DNA of 21,847 nt from QZKY01 sp964488675 (GTDB lineage: Bacteria; Pseudomonadota; Gammaproteobacteria; Burkholderiales; Burkholderiaceae_D), in NCBI GenBank assembly GCA_964488675.1, contig CAZAWA010000027.1:1-21847 (forward strand), given 5' to 3'. Made by a program: the position numbers and the translations under genes. The notes under the pieces are model-generated. The model had not been told where the DNA came from, ran no database searches, and worked only from the letters and a program-made list of their open reading frames with translations. How positions within the stretch are numbered: position 1 is the stretch's first letter; every line of letters begins with the position of its first letter. This document shows positions 1-7,069 of the stretch, one piece after another.

Positions 1-1062
1 CGCATGATAGGCGCGCAAAAGCAGGACATGCTCATCCCGCTGGCAGCTGTCGCCGCCGCCGCGCTGGCCGCGCGCAGCAGCCCGGAAGCAGCGCAGGCGC
101 TGGTGATGAGCGGCATGGGGATTGCCGCGCAGCGCCAGCTCAATTTCAGCCGCGAAGTGGAGCGCGAGGCAGATCGCATCGGTTTTCGCATCCTCGGAAC
201 ATCCGGCTACGATCCGGCCGGCATGACGGTGTTCTTCGGACGGATGCAGACCGCATCGCGCGGCTATTCGGATACGACGCCGTCCTACCTGCGCACCCAC
301 CCGATGACAACCGAGCGCATCGCCGACATCCAGGCGCGCATCCGCGAACTGCGCTACCGTCAGCGCGCCGACAGCGTCGATTACCACCTGATCAAGGCGC
401 GTCTGCGCGTGCTGCAGGACGGCACCACCCACGGCCTGATCGAAGCCGAGCGCGCCTTCAACGAGCAGCTTGCGCTCAAAACCCGGCTGCAAACCCTGTC
501 CGCGCATTACGGCCTGGCGCTGGTGGCTTTGAAGCGCGGCGATCATGCCAAGGCTCGCTCCCTGCTGCAACAGGCGCGCCGCGAAGCGGGCGATCCTCTG
601 GCGGCATCGAAAAATCCGATTTTTGTCAGCACTTCCATCGACATCCTGATGGCAGCCGGGCAGGCCGGCGAAGCGGTGAAGGAAGCCAGCCGGGCGCGGG
701 AAACCTTTTCACTGTCGCGCGGCATCGCGCGCCAGTACGGCGATGCCTTGCTCGCCGCCGGACGGATTGAGGATGCCGCAAGCTACCTGCGCGACCAGGT
801 TCAGCATTATCGGCAGGAGCCGCAACTGCATCATCAACTGGCGAAGGCCTATTCGATACAGGGCAAGCGGGCACTGATGCACCTCACACTGGCGGAAGCC
901 TACGGTCTGTCGGGCAGCCTGTCGTCTGCGATGGAACAGCTTGCCATGGCGCGGCGCGCGCCGGATGTGTCGTTCTACGAGCACTCCGTCATTGATGCGC
1001 GCGAACGCGAGTGGCAGACATTGCGAAAAGAACAAATCAAGGAAGGCAAAAAGCCGCGTTAG
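1..1062 (+). CDS. M48-family metalloprotease with C-terminal TPRs (BepA-like), 5' truncated
   Basis: This is the C-terminal part of a zinc metallopeptidase of the BepA/YfgC type, a periplasmic protease and chaperone involved in outer-membrane protein assembly. The frame is open back to base 1, so the gene starts before the window; the ATG at 4 is internal. The HEXXH zinc motif must lie upstream. What is visible is the third-ligand segment SREVEREADRIG (Glu about 55 counting from the ATG at 4), then the RTHPMTTERIADI segment typical of BepA-like proteins, then about 200 residues of helical repeats (about 140-335) that read as TPRs, with repeated ALxxG and AxxxL patterns. The protein ends in a basic tail. 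The family assignment is strong; the precise orthologue is inferred. Confidence 0.85.
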   Translation, partial: RMIGAQKQDMLIPLAAVAAAALAARSSPEAAQALVMSGMGIAAQRQLNFSREVEREADRIGFRILGTSGYDPAGMTVFFGRMQTASRGYSDTTPSYLRTHPMTTERIADIQARIRELRYRQRADSVDYHLIKARLRVLQDGTTHGLIEAERAFNEQLALKTRLQTLSAHYGLALVALKRGDHAKARSLLQQARREAGDPLAASKNPIFVSTSIDILMAAGQAGEAVKEASRARETFSLSRGIARQYGDALLAAGRIEDAASYLRDQVQHYRQEPQLHHQLAKAYSIQGKRALMHLTLAEAYGLSGSLSSAMEQLAMARRAPDVSFYEHSVIDAREREWQTLRKEQIKEGKKPR

Positions 1063-1168
1063 CAAGCGGCATTTTGACCGAACCCACAGGGACGCGGGTA
1101 ACTGCGATTAAATCAGTGCCTCCCTAGCCTTGATACATTCTGTTTTTATTTCTTCTGAAAGCACACTC

Positions 1169-1633
1169 ATGAGCGCCGAGATCGCGAGCCTTCTGGTCAT
1201 TGTTGCCATCGCAATTGGCGGCTACGCCATCTACCGCCTATACAGCAGTGTGCAGAAGCGGAAAAACGAAGCGCTGTATTCGCCGAAAAAATTCAAGGAA
1301 TGGATGGCCACGCAGGGATTTTCGCCAGATGACTGGTCATTTTTCCACGGAACAGGCATCGCACTCAAGCCGGGAGACGAGCGCATCGCCGTGTACCGCA
1401 ATGGCTCTGGCGCGTTCTATCTCCTCGCTCAAATCGCCTCAATCAAGACTTACCGCGCTGTCGAAAATGTCAGACCGCTTGGCGCAGCGCCCGGCGTTGT
1501 GAAACAGAGGGACATCCTGCGTTTCAACATTGACATCGAGCTCAAGCAAGCAGGTTCGCCAATCAAAATACTGCTCGAAAGCCAAAGCCTGATGCAAGCG
1601 TGGGAGCAGCGCCTGAAAACGCGCCTTGCCTGA
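1169..1633 (+). CDS. Hypothetical protein with one N-terminal membrane segment
   Basis: I do not recognise this family. The ATG at 1169 gives 154 residues starting MSAEIASLLV. A TTG at 1130 would add 13 residues, but the ATG places the hydrophobic helix (about residues 5-22) directly at the N terminus, so I prefer it. After the helix comes a basic stretch (SVQKRKNEALYSPKKF), consistent with a cytoplasmic domain under the positive-inside rule. The soluble part has aromatic-rich beta-like segments (DDWSFFHGTGIALKPGDERIAVYRNG). There is no clear catalytic motif. It lies between the protease gene and the EF-hand gene on the same strand, about 106 bases after the former and 163 before the latter, so a shared operon is not evident. 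A membrane-anchored accessory or sensor protein is possible but not shown. Confidence 0.6.
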   Translation: MSAEIASLLVIVAIAIGGYAIYRLYSSVQKRKNEALYSPKKFKEWMATQGFSPDDWSFFHGTGIALKPGDERIAVYRNGSGAFYLLAQIASIKTYRAVENVRPLGAAPGVVKQRDILRFNIDIELKQAGSPIKILLESQSLMQAWEQRLKTRLA

Positions 1634-1650
1634 ACACAAGGCATTAAATT

Positions 1651-1696
1651 GGGGTCAGAGTCGAATATTGCTGGCAATACTTCGATTTCCGACCCC
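1651..1696. repeat. REP-like imperfect palindrome
   Basis: The left arm GGGGTCAGAGTCGAATATTG (1651-1670) and a right arm at 1675-1696 that ends in CGACCCC are imperfect reverse complements around a short CTGG loop. The GGGGTCAGAGTCGAAT start is a motif I associate with REP sequences scattered in betaproteobacterial genomes near REP-associated tyrosine transposases. No transposase gene is present here. It lies between two plus-strand genes and could also act as a transcript-end hairpin. Confidence 0.55.
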
Positions 1697-1796
1697 GATT
1701 TTGCACCGATTCCTTGCATGGCATTCTGCCAAATCAAGACAATTGCACTTCTGCCGTTAAACAGGAATAAGCGTTAGCGGAAATACGGAGTGTGCA

Positions 1797-2849
1797 ATGA
1801 AAATCGAATCATCCGATGTCGTGCTGGCATCAGCCAGCATGGCCAGTAGCAGGCGCGAAGTGCGCGAATCGCTGCGCGCGTGGGTCGGCGACACCCGCCC
1901 CGATTTTGAGGGGAACGGTCGTGTAAGCCAACCGGAAAGCAGCGCACTCGTCAGCCTGTCCGAAACGGGCAAGACCGCGCAATCGGCCGAAACGCAGGCG
2001 CTCAATGAAATCGACGAAGCCGTCGAGAACGATCCGAGAATGCGGTTGATCAGAATTCTGATCGAATTCATGACCGGCAAGGAAATCCGCTTCGTGCGTG
2101 CGGAGGATGTGGCGCAATCAGGCAGCAAAATATCTGCGCCTTCTTCTGCGCCATCGTCGGCAGCGCCGCCAGCCGAAAGAGCGGGATACGGCATTGAATA
2201 CGACTACCACGAGTCCTACGCCGAGTCGGCATCCATGTCGTTTGCGGCAAGCGGCGTGATCCGCACCGCCGACGACAAGGAAATTTCCTTTAATCTGTCA
2301 CTGCAGATGCAGCGCAGCTATTCACAGGAAACCAATGTCAGCATCCGCGCAGGCGATGCAAGGAAGGTAGACCCGCTGATCATCAATTTTTCCGGCAGCG
2401 CGGCACAACTCTCCGAGCAGAAATTTTCCTTCGATCTGAATGCGGACGGCGACAATGAAAACATCCGCTTCGTGCAGGGCAGCGGCTTCCTCGCGCTTGA
2501 TCGCAACGGCGACGGCAAGATCAACAATGGCAAGGAACTTTTCGGCCCGGTGAGCGGCAACGGCTTTGCCGAGCTCAAAGCACTGGATGAGGATGGCAAC
2601 GACTGGATTGACGAGATGGATGCAGTCTACCGGCAACTCGCCATCTGGACCAGGGACAACGAAGGCAAGGATGTGCTCTCCAGCCTCAAGCAAAGCACCG
2701 TCGGGGCGCTCTATCTTGGCAATGTCAGTTCGCCGTTCGACATCAAGGACAGCCAGAACAACTTGCAGGCGCAAGTGCGCGCGAGCGGCATCTGGTTGTC
2801 GGACAGCGGACAGGTCGGCAGCATGCAGCAGATTGATCTGGTCGCGTAG
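1797..2849 (+). CDS. EF-hand-like calcium-binding protein of unknown role
   Basis: This is a 350-residue protein without an obvious signal peptide. The C-terminal half carries acidic calcium-loop motifs: DLNADGDNE (about 213-221), DRNGDGKINNGKELFG (about 235-250) and DEDGNDWID (about 264-272). The DxNxDGxIxxGxELFG pattern is the common bacterial EF-hand/dockerin-like loop found in secreted or surface calcium-binding proteins. The N-terminal part (about 1-125) is Ser/Ala/Glu rich with a low-complexity Ser-Ala-Pro stretch near 114-126. The middle part (about 150-200) is beta-like. A GGAG ribosome-binding site lies 6 bases before the ATG. I recall similar unnamed proteins in beta- and gammaproteobacteria with the same ESLRAWVG start and ELFG loop, but cannot name the family. 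The function is unknown. Confidence 0.75.
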   Translation: MKIESSDVVLASASMASSRREVRESLRAWVGDTRPDFEGNGRVSQPESSALVSLSETGKTAQSAETQALNEIDEAVENDPRMRLIRILIEFMTGKEIRFVRAEDVAQSGSKISAPSSAPSSAAPPAERAGYGIEYDYHESYAESASMSFAASGVIRTADDKEISFNLSLQMQRSYSQETNVSIRAGDARKVDPLIINFSGSAAQLSEQKFSFDLNADGDNENIRFVQGSGFLALDRNGDGKINNGKELFGPVSGNGFAELKALDEDGNDWIDEMDAVYRQLAIWTRDNEGKDVLSSLKQSTVGALYLGNVSSPFDIKDSQNNLQAQVRASGIWLSDSGQVGSMQQIDLVA

Positions 2850-2973
2850 TCCTCTTTCGCAAAACCGCCGCCGCCCTGCCTCCCCCTGCGGCGGAGAGGG
2901 GACTATCCCGCGGCCACACAAAAATCCCCGCCTCGCGTTACACTGGCGGCATGAGTCAACACGGAGGGATGCC

Positions 2974-3414
2974 ATGGCAACAGTGATGCAGATTCTTCAG
3001 GAGAAAAATAGCAGCAGCGTGTACAGTGTCGCGCCAGGCGCGAGCGTCATGGATGCGGCCAGGATGATGGCGGAAAGGCGCATTGGCGGCCTGCTGGTGA
3101 CAGAAAATGAAAGAATCGTCGGCATCGTCACAGAAAGAGACTTTGCGCGCCGGCTGGCCTTGTCGGCGTTCCCCTGCGGAGAAATCCTGGTGCGCGAAAT
3201 CATGAGCGCGCCGGTGCTGTATGTCAGACCGGATCAAACCGGCGCAGAATGCATGGCGCTGATGACGGAAAACCGCCTGCGCCACCTGCCTGTGGTGGAT
3301 GAGGGAAAATTGATCGGGCTGATTTCGATTGGCGATCTGGTGAAAAATGTGATCTCGCACCAGAAGTTCATGATCGAACAACTCGAACACTACATCCGGG
3401 GCGATCTGGGCTGA
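2974..3414 (+). CDS. Tandem CBS-domain protein
   Basis: This 146-residue protein consists almost entirely of two CBS domains, which pair into a Bateman module that binds adenine nucleotides and senses energy state. CBS1 spans about residues 8-62 (SVMDAARMMAERRIGGLLV ... IVGIVTERDFARRL) and CBS2 about 75-130 (REIMSAPVLYV ... LRHLPVVDEGKLIGLISIGDLV). No catalytic domain is attached, so it probably acts through a partner protein. The start is fixed by an ACGGAGGGA ribosome-binding site just upstream of the ATG at 2974; the open frame continues further upstream but overlaps the preceding gene and does not look like protein. It is followed by the tRNA block on the opposite strand. Confidence 0.9.
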   Translation: MATVMQILQEKNSSSVYSVAPGASVMDAARMMAERRIGGLLVTENERIVGIVTERDFARRLALSAFPCGEILVREIMSAPVLYVRPDQTGAECMALMTENRLRHLPVVDEGKLIGLISIGDLVKNVISHQKFMIEQLEHYIRGDLG

Positions 3415-3508
3415 TTCCGTGCAGGCGCATTCACGGCACGGCCATGGCGCACGAAATTGAATATTGGCGAAGTGATGGTTGGCGTTGTGACAGACGCAAC
3501 GGAAAAAC

Positions 3509-3530
3509 TGGCATCCCCAAGGGGATTCGA
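3509..3530 (-). tRNA. tRNA-Glu(TTC), 3' part, cut by assembly gap
   Basis: Twenty-two bases identical to the 3' end of the intact tRNA-Glu at 3772-3847, including the encoded CCA tail (TGG on the plus strand at 3509-3511), the acceptor 3' strand and part of the T arm. The rest of the gene is hidden by the N run that follows. Confidence 0.85.
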
Positions 3531-3630
3531 NNNNNNNNNNNNNNNNNNNNNNNNNNNNNNNNNNNNNNNNNNNNNNNNNNNNNNNNNNNNNNNNNNNNNN
3601 NNNNNNNNNNNNNNNNNNNNNNNNNNNNNN
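3531..3630. other. Assembly gap of 100 N
   Basis: The run is exactly 100 N, the usual placeholder for a gap of unknown size. It falls inside a tRNA-Glu gene: the flanking pieces (22 and 54 bases) join into one perfect 76-base tRNA with no overlap and nothing missing. The gap probably hides one or more further tRNA-Glu copies with spacer, or nothing at all. Confidence 0.95.
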
Positions 3631-3684
3631 ACCCCTGTATCCACCGTGAAAGGGTGGTGTCCTAGGCCTCTAGACGATGGGGAC
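3631..3684 (-). tRNA. tRNA-Glu(TTC), 5' part, cut by assembly gap
   Basis: Fifty-four bases identical to the 5' part of the intact tRNA-Glu at 3772-3847: acceptor 5' strand, D arm, and the anticodon arm with loop CTTTCAC (anticodon TTC). The 3' end runs into the N gap. It may belong to the same gene as the fragment at 3509-3530 or to a different tandem copy. Confidence 0.85.
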
Positions 3685-3771
3685 AGCGATCTGTCCGGCT
3701 CCGTCACATCCGATAGGTGACGAAACAGCCTTGCTTGCTGGCGAATCCTGAATGCCCAAGCTGTGAAAACC

Positions 3772-3847
3772 TGGCATCCCCAAGGGGATTCGAACCCCTG
3801 TATCCACCGTGAAAGGGTGGTGTCCTAGGCCTCTAGACGATGGGGAC
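3772..3847 (-). tRNA. tRNA-Glu(TTC)
   Basis: Complete 76-base tRNA with encoded CCA. Read on the minus strand it starts GTCCCCATCGTCTAGAGG, has the anticodon loop CTTTCAC (anticodon TTC) and a GGTTCGAATCC T arm. The acceptor stem GTCCCCA pairs with TGGGGAT (one G-T pair). It lies 42 bases downstream of tRNA-Ala in the same orientation, and both lie downstream of gltX, whose product charges this tRNA. Confidence 0.97.
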
Positions 3848-3889
3848 ACTGTTACGACCAATGCGATACCAAAGGTATGGCAGTTTTGC

Positions 3890-3965
3890 TGGTGGAGGTA
3901 AGCGGGATCGAACCGCTGACCCCTTGCATGCCATGCAAGTGCTCTCCCAGCTGAGCTATACCCCC
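3890..3965 (-). tRNA. tRNA-Ala(GGC)
   Basis: Complete 76-base tRNA with encoded CCA. On the minus strand it starts GGGGGTATAGCTCAGCTGG, has the anticodon stem CTTGC/GCAAG with loop ATGGCAT (anticodon GGC), and the T arm GCGGTTCGATCCCGC. It is the first tRNA after gltX and probably cotranscribed with the tRNA-Glu copies. Confidence 0.97.
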
Positions 3966-4030
3966 GACAAAGAAACGAGATTATAGCAAAGTTTTTCTCA
4001 CTGTAAATGCGGCAGTGCCAAATTGTCCCG

Positions 4031-5422
4031 TCAGAGATGTTTTTCGATCCGCGAAAGCACGGTATCGCGCCCGAACAGATGGACTACCGCATCAATCGAC
4101 GGTGTCTGCAACTGGCCCGTCAGCACGAGACGCATCGGCATGGCGAGTTGCGGCATCTTGATCTTGTGCGTTGCCAGCACACCCTTGAGCATGCCGGACA
4201 GCGCTTCGCGATCCCAGTCAACCGTCCGGCATTGCTGCGCATAATCCGCCAGGGCGGCGCGCGAGGCATCGTTCAGATGCGTCGTCAGCAATGCCGCATC
4301 CGGATTCGGCTCACGATAAAACAGCATGGCGGCATCAGCCAGTTCTGCGATCGTGTTGGCACGCTCTTTAAACAGCGCAATCACCGGCTGCAGCGGCGGT
4401 GCATTGTCAAAGTTCGCGCCGTCCCGTTCAAGGAACGGGCGTGCCAGCGACGCCAGGCGCGCGTCATCGGCGTGGCGGATGTAGTGGTTGTTCAGCCACG
4501 CCATCTTTTCCATGTTGAACTGGGCGGCCGACTTGGACAGATGGTCAAGATCGAACCAGGCACAAAATTGTTCCATCGAAAAAATTTCGTCGTCGCCGTG
4601 GCTCCAGCCCAGACGCGCGAGATAGTTCAGCACCGCCTCCGGCAGATAGCCCTGCTCCGGATAATCCATCACGCTGACCGCGCCGTGGCGCTTGGACAGC
4701 TTCTCGCCATCAGCGCCGAGAATCATCGGCAGGTGCGCATACTGCGGCAAGGATGCGCCCAAGGCTTGCAGGATATTGATCTGGCGGGGCGTATTGTTCA
4801 CATGGTCGTCACCGCGGATCACCGGAGGGATGTTCATGTCCCACGCGTCAACCACGACGAAGAAATTGTAGTTCTGCGGGCCGTCCCGGCCGCCGCTCAC
4901 CAGATGTTCGAGTTCCGGGTTGGAAATCGTGATCGGCCCCTTGACCAGATCGTTCCAGGTCACGCCACCATCGGGCGGATTCCTGAAGCGCACCACCGGC
5001 TGACGACCGTCCGGTATCGGTGGCAGCACCTTTCCCGGCTCGGGGCGCCAGGTGCCGTCATAACGCCATTTCTCGCCGGCCTCGCGCTGGCGCACACGCA
5101 TCGCCTCGACTTCTTCCGGCGACGAGTAGCAGTAATAAGCCGTGCCGTCCGCCAGCATCCTGGCGATCACTTCACGGTAGCGATCCATATGCCGCATCTG
5201 GTAGAACGGTCCTTCGTCGTGCGCCAGACCCAGCCATTGCATGCCGTCGATGATCGCCTGCACCGCTTCCGGCGTGGATCGTTCCACATCCGTGTCCTCG
5301 ATGCGCAGAATGAATGAACCGCCAAAATGGCGGGCATACGCCCAGGAAAACAGCGCGGTGCGTGCGCCGCCAAGGTGGAGGAAGCCGGTCGGGCTGGGAG
5401 CGAAACGGGTGCGAACAGTCAT
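4031..5422 (-). CDS. gltX: Glutamyl-tRNA synthetase
   Basis: Class I synthetase that ligates glutamate to tRNA-Glu in the cytoplasm. The 463-residue length fits the bacterial family. The N terminus VRTRFAPSPTGFLHLGGART carries the HIGH-equivalent HLGG (residues 16-19). IEDTD at 41-45 and the KMSKS-equivalent KLSKR at 241-245 complete the catalytic core; the helical C-terminal anticodon-binding domain follows (about 320-463). The gene is directly upstream of tRNA-Ala and tRNA-Glu on the same strand, so the enzyme and its substrate tRNA are neighbours. The ATG at 5422 has no clear Shine-Dalgarno sequence, but it directly precedes the conserved TRFAPSPTG motif and lies 32 bases after a likely -10 box. 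Confidence 0.98.
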   Translation of the reverse strand: MTVRTRFAPSPTGFLHLGGARTALFSWAYARHFGGSFILRIEDTDVERSTPEAVQAIIDGMQWLGLAHDEGPFYQMRHMDRYREVIARMLADGTAYYCYSSPEEVEAMRVRQREAGEKWRYDGTWRPEPGKVLPPIPDGRQPVVRFRNPPDGGVTWNDLVKGPITISNPELEHLVSGGRDGPQNYNFFVVVDAWDMNIPPVIRGDDHVNNTPRQINILQALGASLPQYAHLPMILGADGEKLSKRHGAVSVMDYPEQGYLPEAVLNYLARLGWSHGDDEIFSMEQFCAWFDLDHLSKSAAQFNMEKMAWLNNHYIRHADDARLASLARPFLERDGANFDNAPPLQPVIALFKERANTIAELADAAMLFYREPNPDAALLTTHLNDASRAALADYAQQCRTVDWDREALSGMLKGVLATHKIKMPQLAMPMRLVLTGQLQTPSIDAVVHLFGRDTVLSRIEKHL

Positions 5423-5454
5423 GTCGAGGTGTACCCAAGCAAATCAAGGGGGCT

Positions 5455-5460
5455 ATTTTA
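5455..5460 (-). promoter_or_regulatory. Likely -10 box of gltX
   Basis: On the minus strand this reads GGTAAAAT, with TAAAAT as the -10 hexamer. No good -35 is visible at 16-18 bases. The same GGTAAAAT context occurs before metG and the OFA transporter gene, which supports it as a promoter element in this genome. Confidence 0.45.
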
Positions 5461-5521
5461 CCGTGCTGGCGCTGGCATTTGTGCGCAAAACATACACATC
5501 CGGGCATTAACGGCAAGAAAC

Positions 5522-5537
5522 TTGTCAGATTTGACAA
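5522..5537. promoter_or_regulatory. Dyad TTGTCA-N4-TGACAA upstream of the OmpA-type lipoprotein gene
   Basis: A perfect 6-4-6 inverted repeat lies in the divergent region between gltX and the lipoprotein gene, with further TGTCA copies nearby (5561-5565 and 5573-5577). A TACAAT hexamer at 5567-5572 could be the -10 box of the lipoprotein gene, which would place the dyad upstream of its -35 region. The dyad looks like a repressor or activator operator; the protein that binds it is unknown. Confidence 0.35.
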
Positions 5538-5664
5538 CCATCAAGAATTGTAACGAAATATGTCAATACAATTGTCAGGCGTCATCGTTATTTTGGGTTC
5601 ATCCCCTCTCCAGCGAATCACCGTTGTTCCATTTCTGTCAAATCCAGGTTGAAAGGAGTTCAGC

Positions 5665-6129
5665 ATGAAACGCATCATCCAGTTTTTCCTCCTCGCTTTT
5701 GCTGCCGTAATCATGGCCGGTTGCGTCACGCCGTACGATGTCAGCTACACGGCCGAGTCCGGCGTCACCCATTCCACTTTGAATGAGGCCATGCTGTTTG
5801 CGCGCGGTTCTGCCGTCCTGAAGAAAGGCAGCGGCAAGGAACTCGACAAGATAGCAACCGAACTGAAAAAGTCCGACAACAAGTTCACCGTTCAGGGTCA
5901 CACCGATTCCACCGGCACCGAAGCCGGCAACCTGAAGCTGTCGCAAAAACGCGCCGATGTCGTCAAAGCGGCCCTGATCAAGCGCGGCATCAAAGCTGAG
6001 CGCGTCCGTTCGAAGGGCTATGCTGCAACCCGGCCCGTCGTGAAAGATGCAAAGACCGCAGCAGATCATCAGAAGAACCGTCGCGTCGTCATCGTTTTCA
6101 TGGATGACATCTCGGCACCCAACAAGTAA
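5665..6129 (+). CDS. OmpA-family peptidoglycan-binding lipoprotein
   Basis: This 154-residue protein has a lipoprotein signal peptide (MKRIIQFFLLAFAAVIMAGC) with lipobox MAGC and lipidated Cys20. It is therefore probably anchored in a membrane, with its C terminus in the periplasm. The OmpA-like domain (about 45-145) contains FTVQGHTDSTGTEAGNLKLS followed by QKRADVV, the conserved peptidoglycan-binding segment, and ends NRRVVIVF. It has no beta-barrel and resembles Pal-like or small OmpA-type lipoproteins that tether envelope and cell wall. An AAGGAG ribosome-binding site lies 6 bases before the ATG. The gene is monocistronic: gltX lies divergently upstream and a strong terminator follows 27 bases after the stop. 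Confidence 0.92.
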   Translation: MKRIIQFFLLAFAAVIMAGCVTPYDVSYTAESGVTHSTLNEAMLFARGSAVLKKGSGKELDKIATELKKSDNKFTVQGHTDSTGTEAGNLKLSQKRADVVKAALIKRGIKAERVRSKGYAATRPVVKDAKTAADHQKNRRVVIVFMDDISAPNK

Positions 6130-6156
6130 GCACTATTGTTTCGCGGCAGTATCGAC

Positions 6157-6188
6157 GGCAGTGTCGCGCAAGCGGCACTGCCTTTTTT
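6157..6188 (+). terminator. Rho-independent terminator of the lipoprotein gene
   Basis: Stem GGCAGTGTCGC pairs with GCGGCACTGCC (11 pairs, one G-T) around a GCAA tetraloop and is followed by TTTTTT. It ends one base before the stop codon of the convergent fdhD gene. Confidence 0.92.
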
Positions 6189-6189
6189 G

Positions 6190-7026
6190 TCATGCCTGAA
6201 AATCGGGCTCGAAATCCAGCCGTTCCTTGCCGGAAAAAACAAGAAAGTGTCGCCCGCTGCATCGCCCAAGCAAAGACATGCCGACCCGGCTCGCGACCGC
6301 ATGTCCCATCTGGGTGGTGCCCGAGCGCGACATCAAAAACGGAATTCCCATTTGCGCACCCTTGATCACCATTTCCGATGTCAGGCGACCTGTGGTGAAG
6401 AAAACCTTGTCGCCACCCGGCAAGCCATCAAGCCACATCTTTCCGGCGATAGCATCGACCGCGTTGTGCCGGCCGATATCCTCGACGAAATAGAGCAACT
6501 CTCCTGCGGATGAAAACAGCGCGCAGGCATGCACCGATCCCGCCTGCTTGTAGATGGACTGTTGCGTGCGGATAGCATCGACAATGCGGTAAATCGTGCT
6601 TTGGCAAAGCCGCGCATCCTGCGGCAACGCGATGGATTCAATGTCGTCCATCAGGCCGCCAAACACCGTACCCTGCCCGCAGCCGGTGGTCACCACTTTT
6701 TTCGCGGTTCGTTCTTCGATATTCTCCACCCCGCTGCGCGTGGTGACTGCAACCGCCTCGACTTCCCAGTCCACCTGCACGGCGGCGATATCTTCAATGG
6801 AATGGATAAAGCGCTGATTGCGCAGATAGCCAACGGCGAGCGCCTCCGGACTGGCGCCCATGGTCATCAGCGTAACCAGTTCGCGCTTGTCCAGGTACAG
6901 CGTCAACGGCCGCTCGGCGGGAATATGGGTGCGGCTTACACGGCCGCGCTCATCGGTCACCTCGAGTTCGGCGATCAGGGGTGCAGAAGCGTGAGAAACA
7001 AGAGGTTTTTGCATGGCCGTGATCAT
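6190..7026 (-). CDS. fdhD: Formate dehydrogenase accessory sulfurtransferase FdhD
   Basis: FdhD takes sulfur from the cysteine desulfurase and delivers it to the molybdenum or tungsten bis-MGD cofactor, a step formate dehydrogenase needs for activity. The 278-residue length is normal. Family motifs are visible: RPLTLYLDKRELVTLMT (39-55), PEALAVGYLRNQ (60-71), KVVTTGCGQGTVFGG (110-124), ACALFSSAGE, EDIGRHNAVD (182-191) and TTGRLTSEMV (211-220). The active-site loop has a single cysteine (Cys116, CGQG) where the E. coli protein has a CxxC pair. It lies 43 bases downstream of the catalytic subunit on the same strand, so it is probably the last gene of the fdh operon. A second in-frame ATG lies four codons in; neither start has a clear ribosome-binding site. 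Confidence 0.95.
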   Translation of the reverse strand: MITAMQKPLVSHASAPLIAELEVTDERGRVSRTHIPAERPLTLYLDKRELVTLMTMGASPEALAVGYLRNQRFIHSIEDIAAVQVDWEVEAVAVTTRSGVENIEERTAKKVVTTGCGQGTVFGGLMDDIESIALPQDARLCQSTIYRIVDAIRTQQSIYKQAGSVHACALFSSAGELLYFVEDIGRHNAVDAIAGKMWLDGLPGGDKVFFTTGRLTSEMVIKGAQMGIPFLMSRSGTTQMGHAVASRVGMSLLGRCSGRHFLVFSGKERLDFEPDFQA

Positions 7027-7034
7027 AGACTATC

Positions 7035-7060
7035 CGACGAGTCCGCACGCGGACTCGTCG
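7035..7060 (-). promoter_or_regulatory. Hairpin between fdhA and fdhD
   Basis: CGACGAGTCC (7035-7044) and GGACTCGTCG (7051-7060) form a perfect 10-pair stem with a six-base loop. No T run follows on either strand, so it is not a typical terminator. It ends 8 bases before the fdhD start and 9 bases after the end of the catalytic-subunit gene, and could stabilise the upstream mRNA or lower fdhD translation. Confidence 0.6.
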
Positions 7061-7069
7061 ATCTGATTA

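Noticed and set aside
2865..2894. CCGCCGC/GCGGCGG hairpin after the EF-hand gene as a terminator
   Set aside because: No T run follows on the plus strand, and the arms are simple GC triplet repeats that can pair in several registers.
2566..2973. N-terminal extension of the CBS protein into the EF-hand gene
   Set aside because: The extension overlaps the EF-hand gene in another frame and reads as low-complexity Arg/Ser/Pro; the ATG at 2974 has a strong ribosome-binding site.
2322..2975. Minus-strand open frame (217 codons) opposite the EF-hand gene
   Set aside because: It lies against a frame with clear calcium-loop motifs and has no ribosome-binding site or family resemblance.
4007..5317. 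Long plus-strand open frame (436 codons) opposite gltX
   Set aside because: It is fully antisense to an unmistakable glutamyl-tRNA synthetase, and its His/Arg/Gln-rich translation matches no protein pattern.
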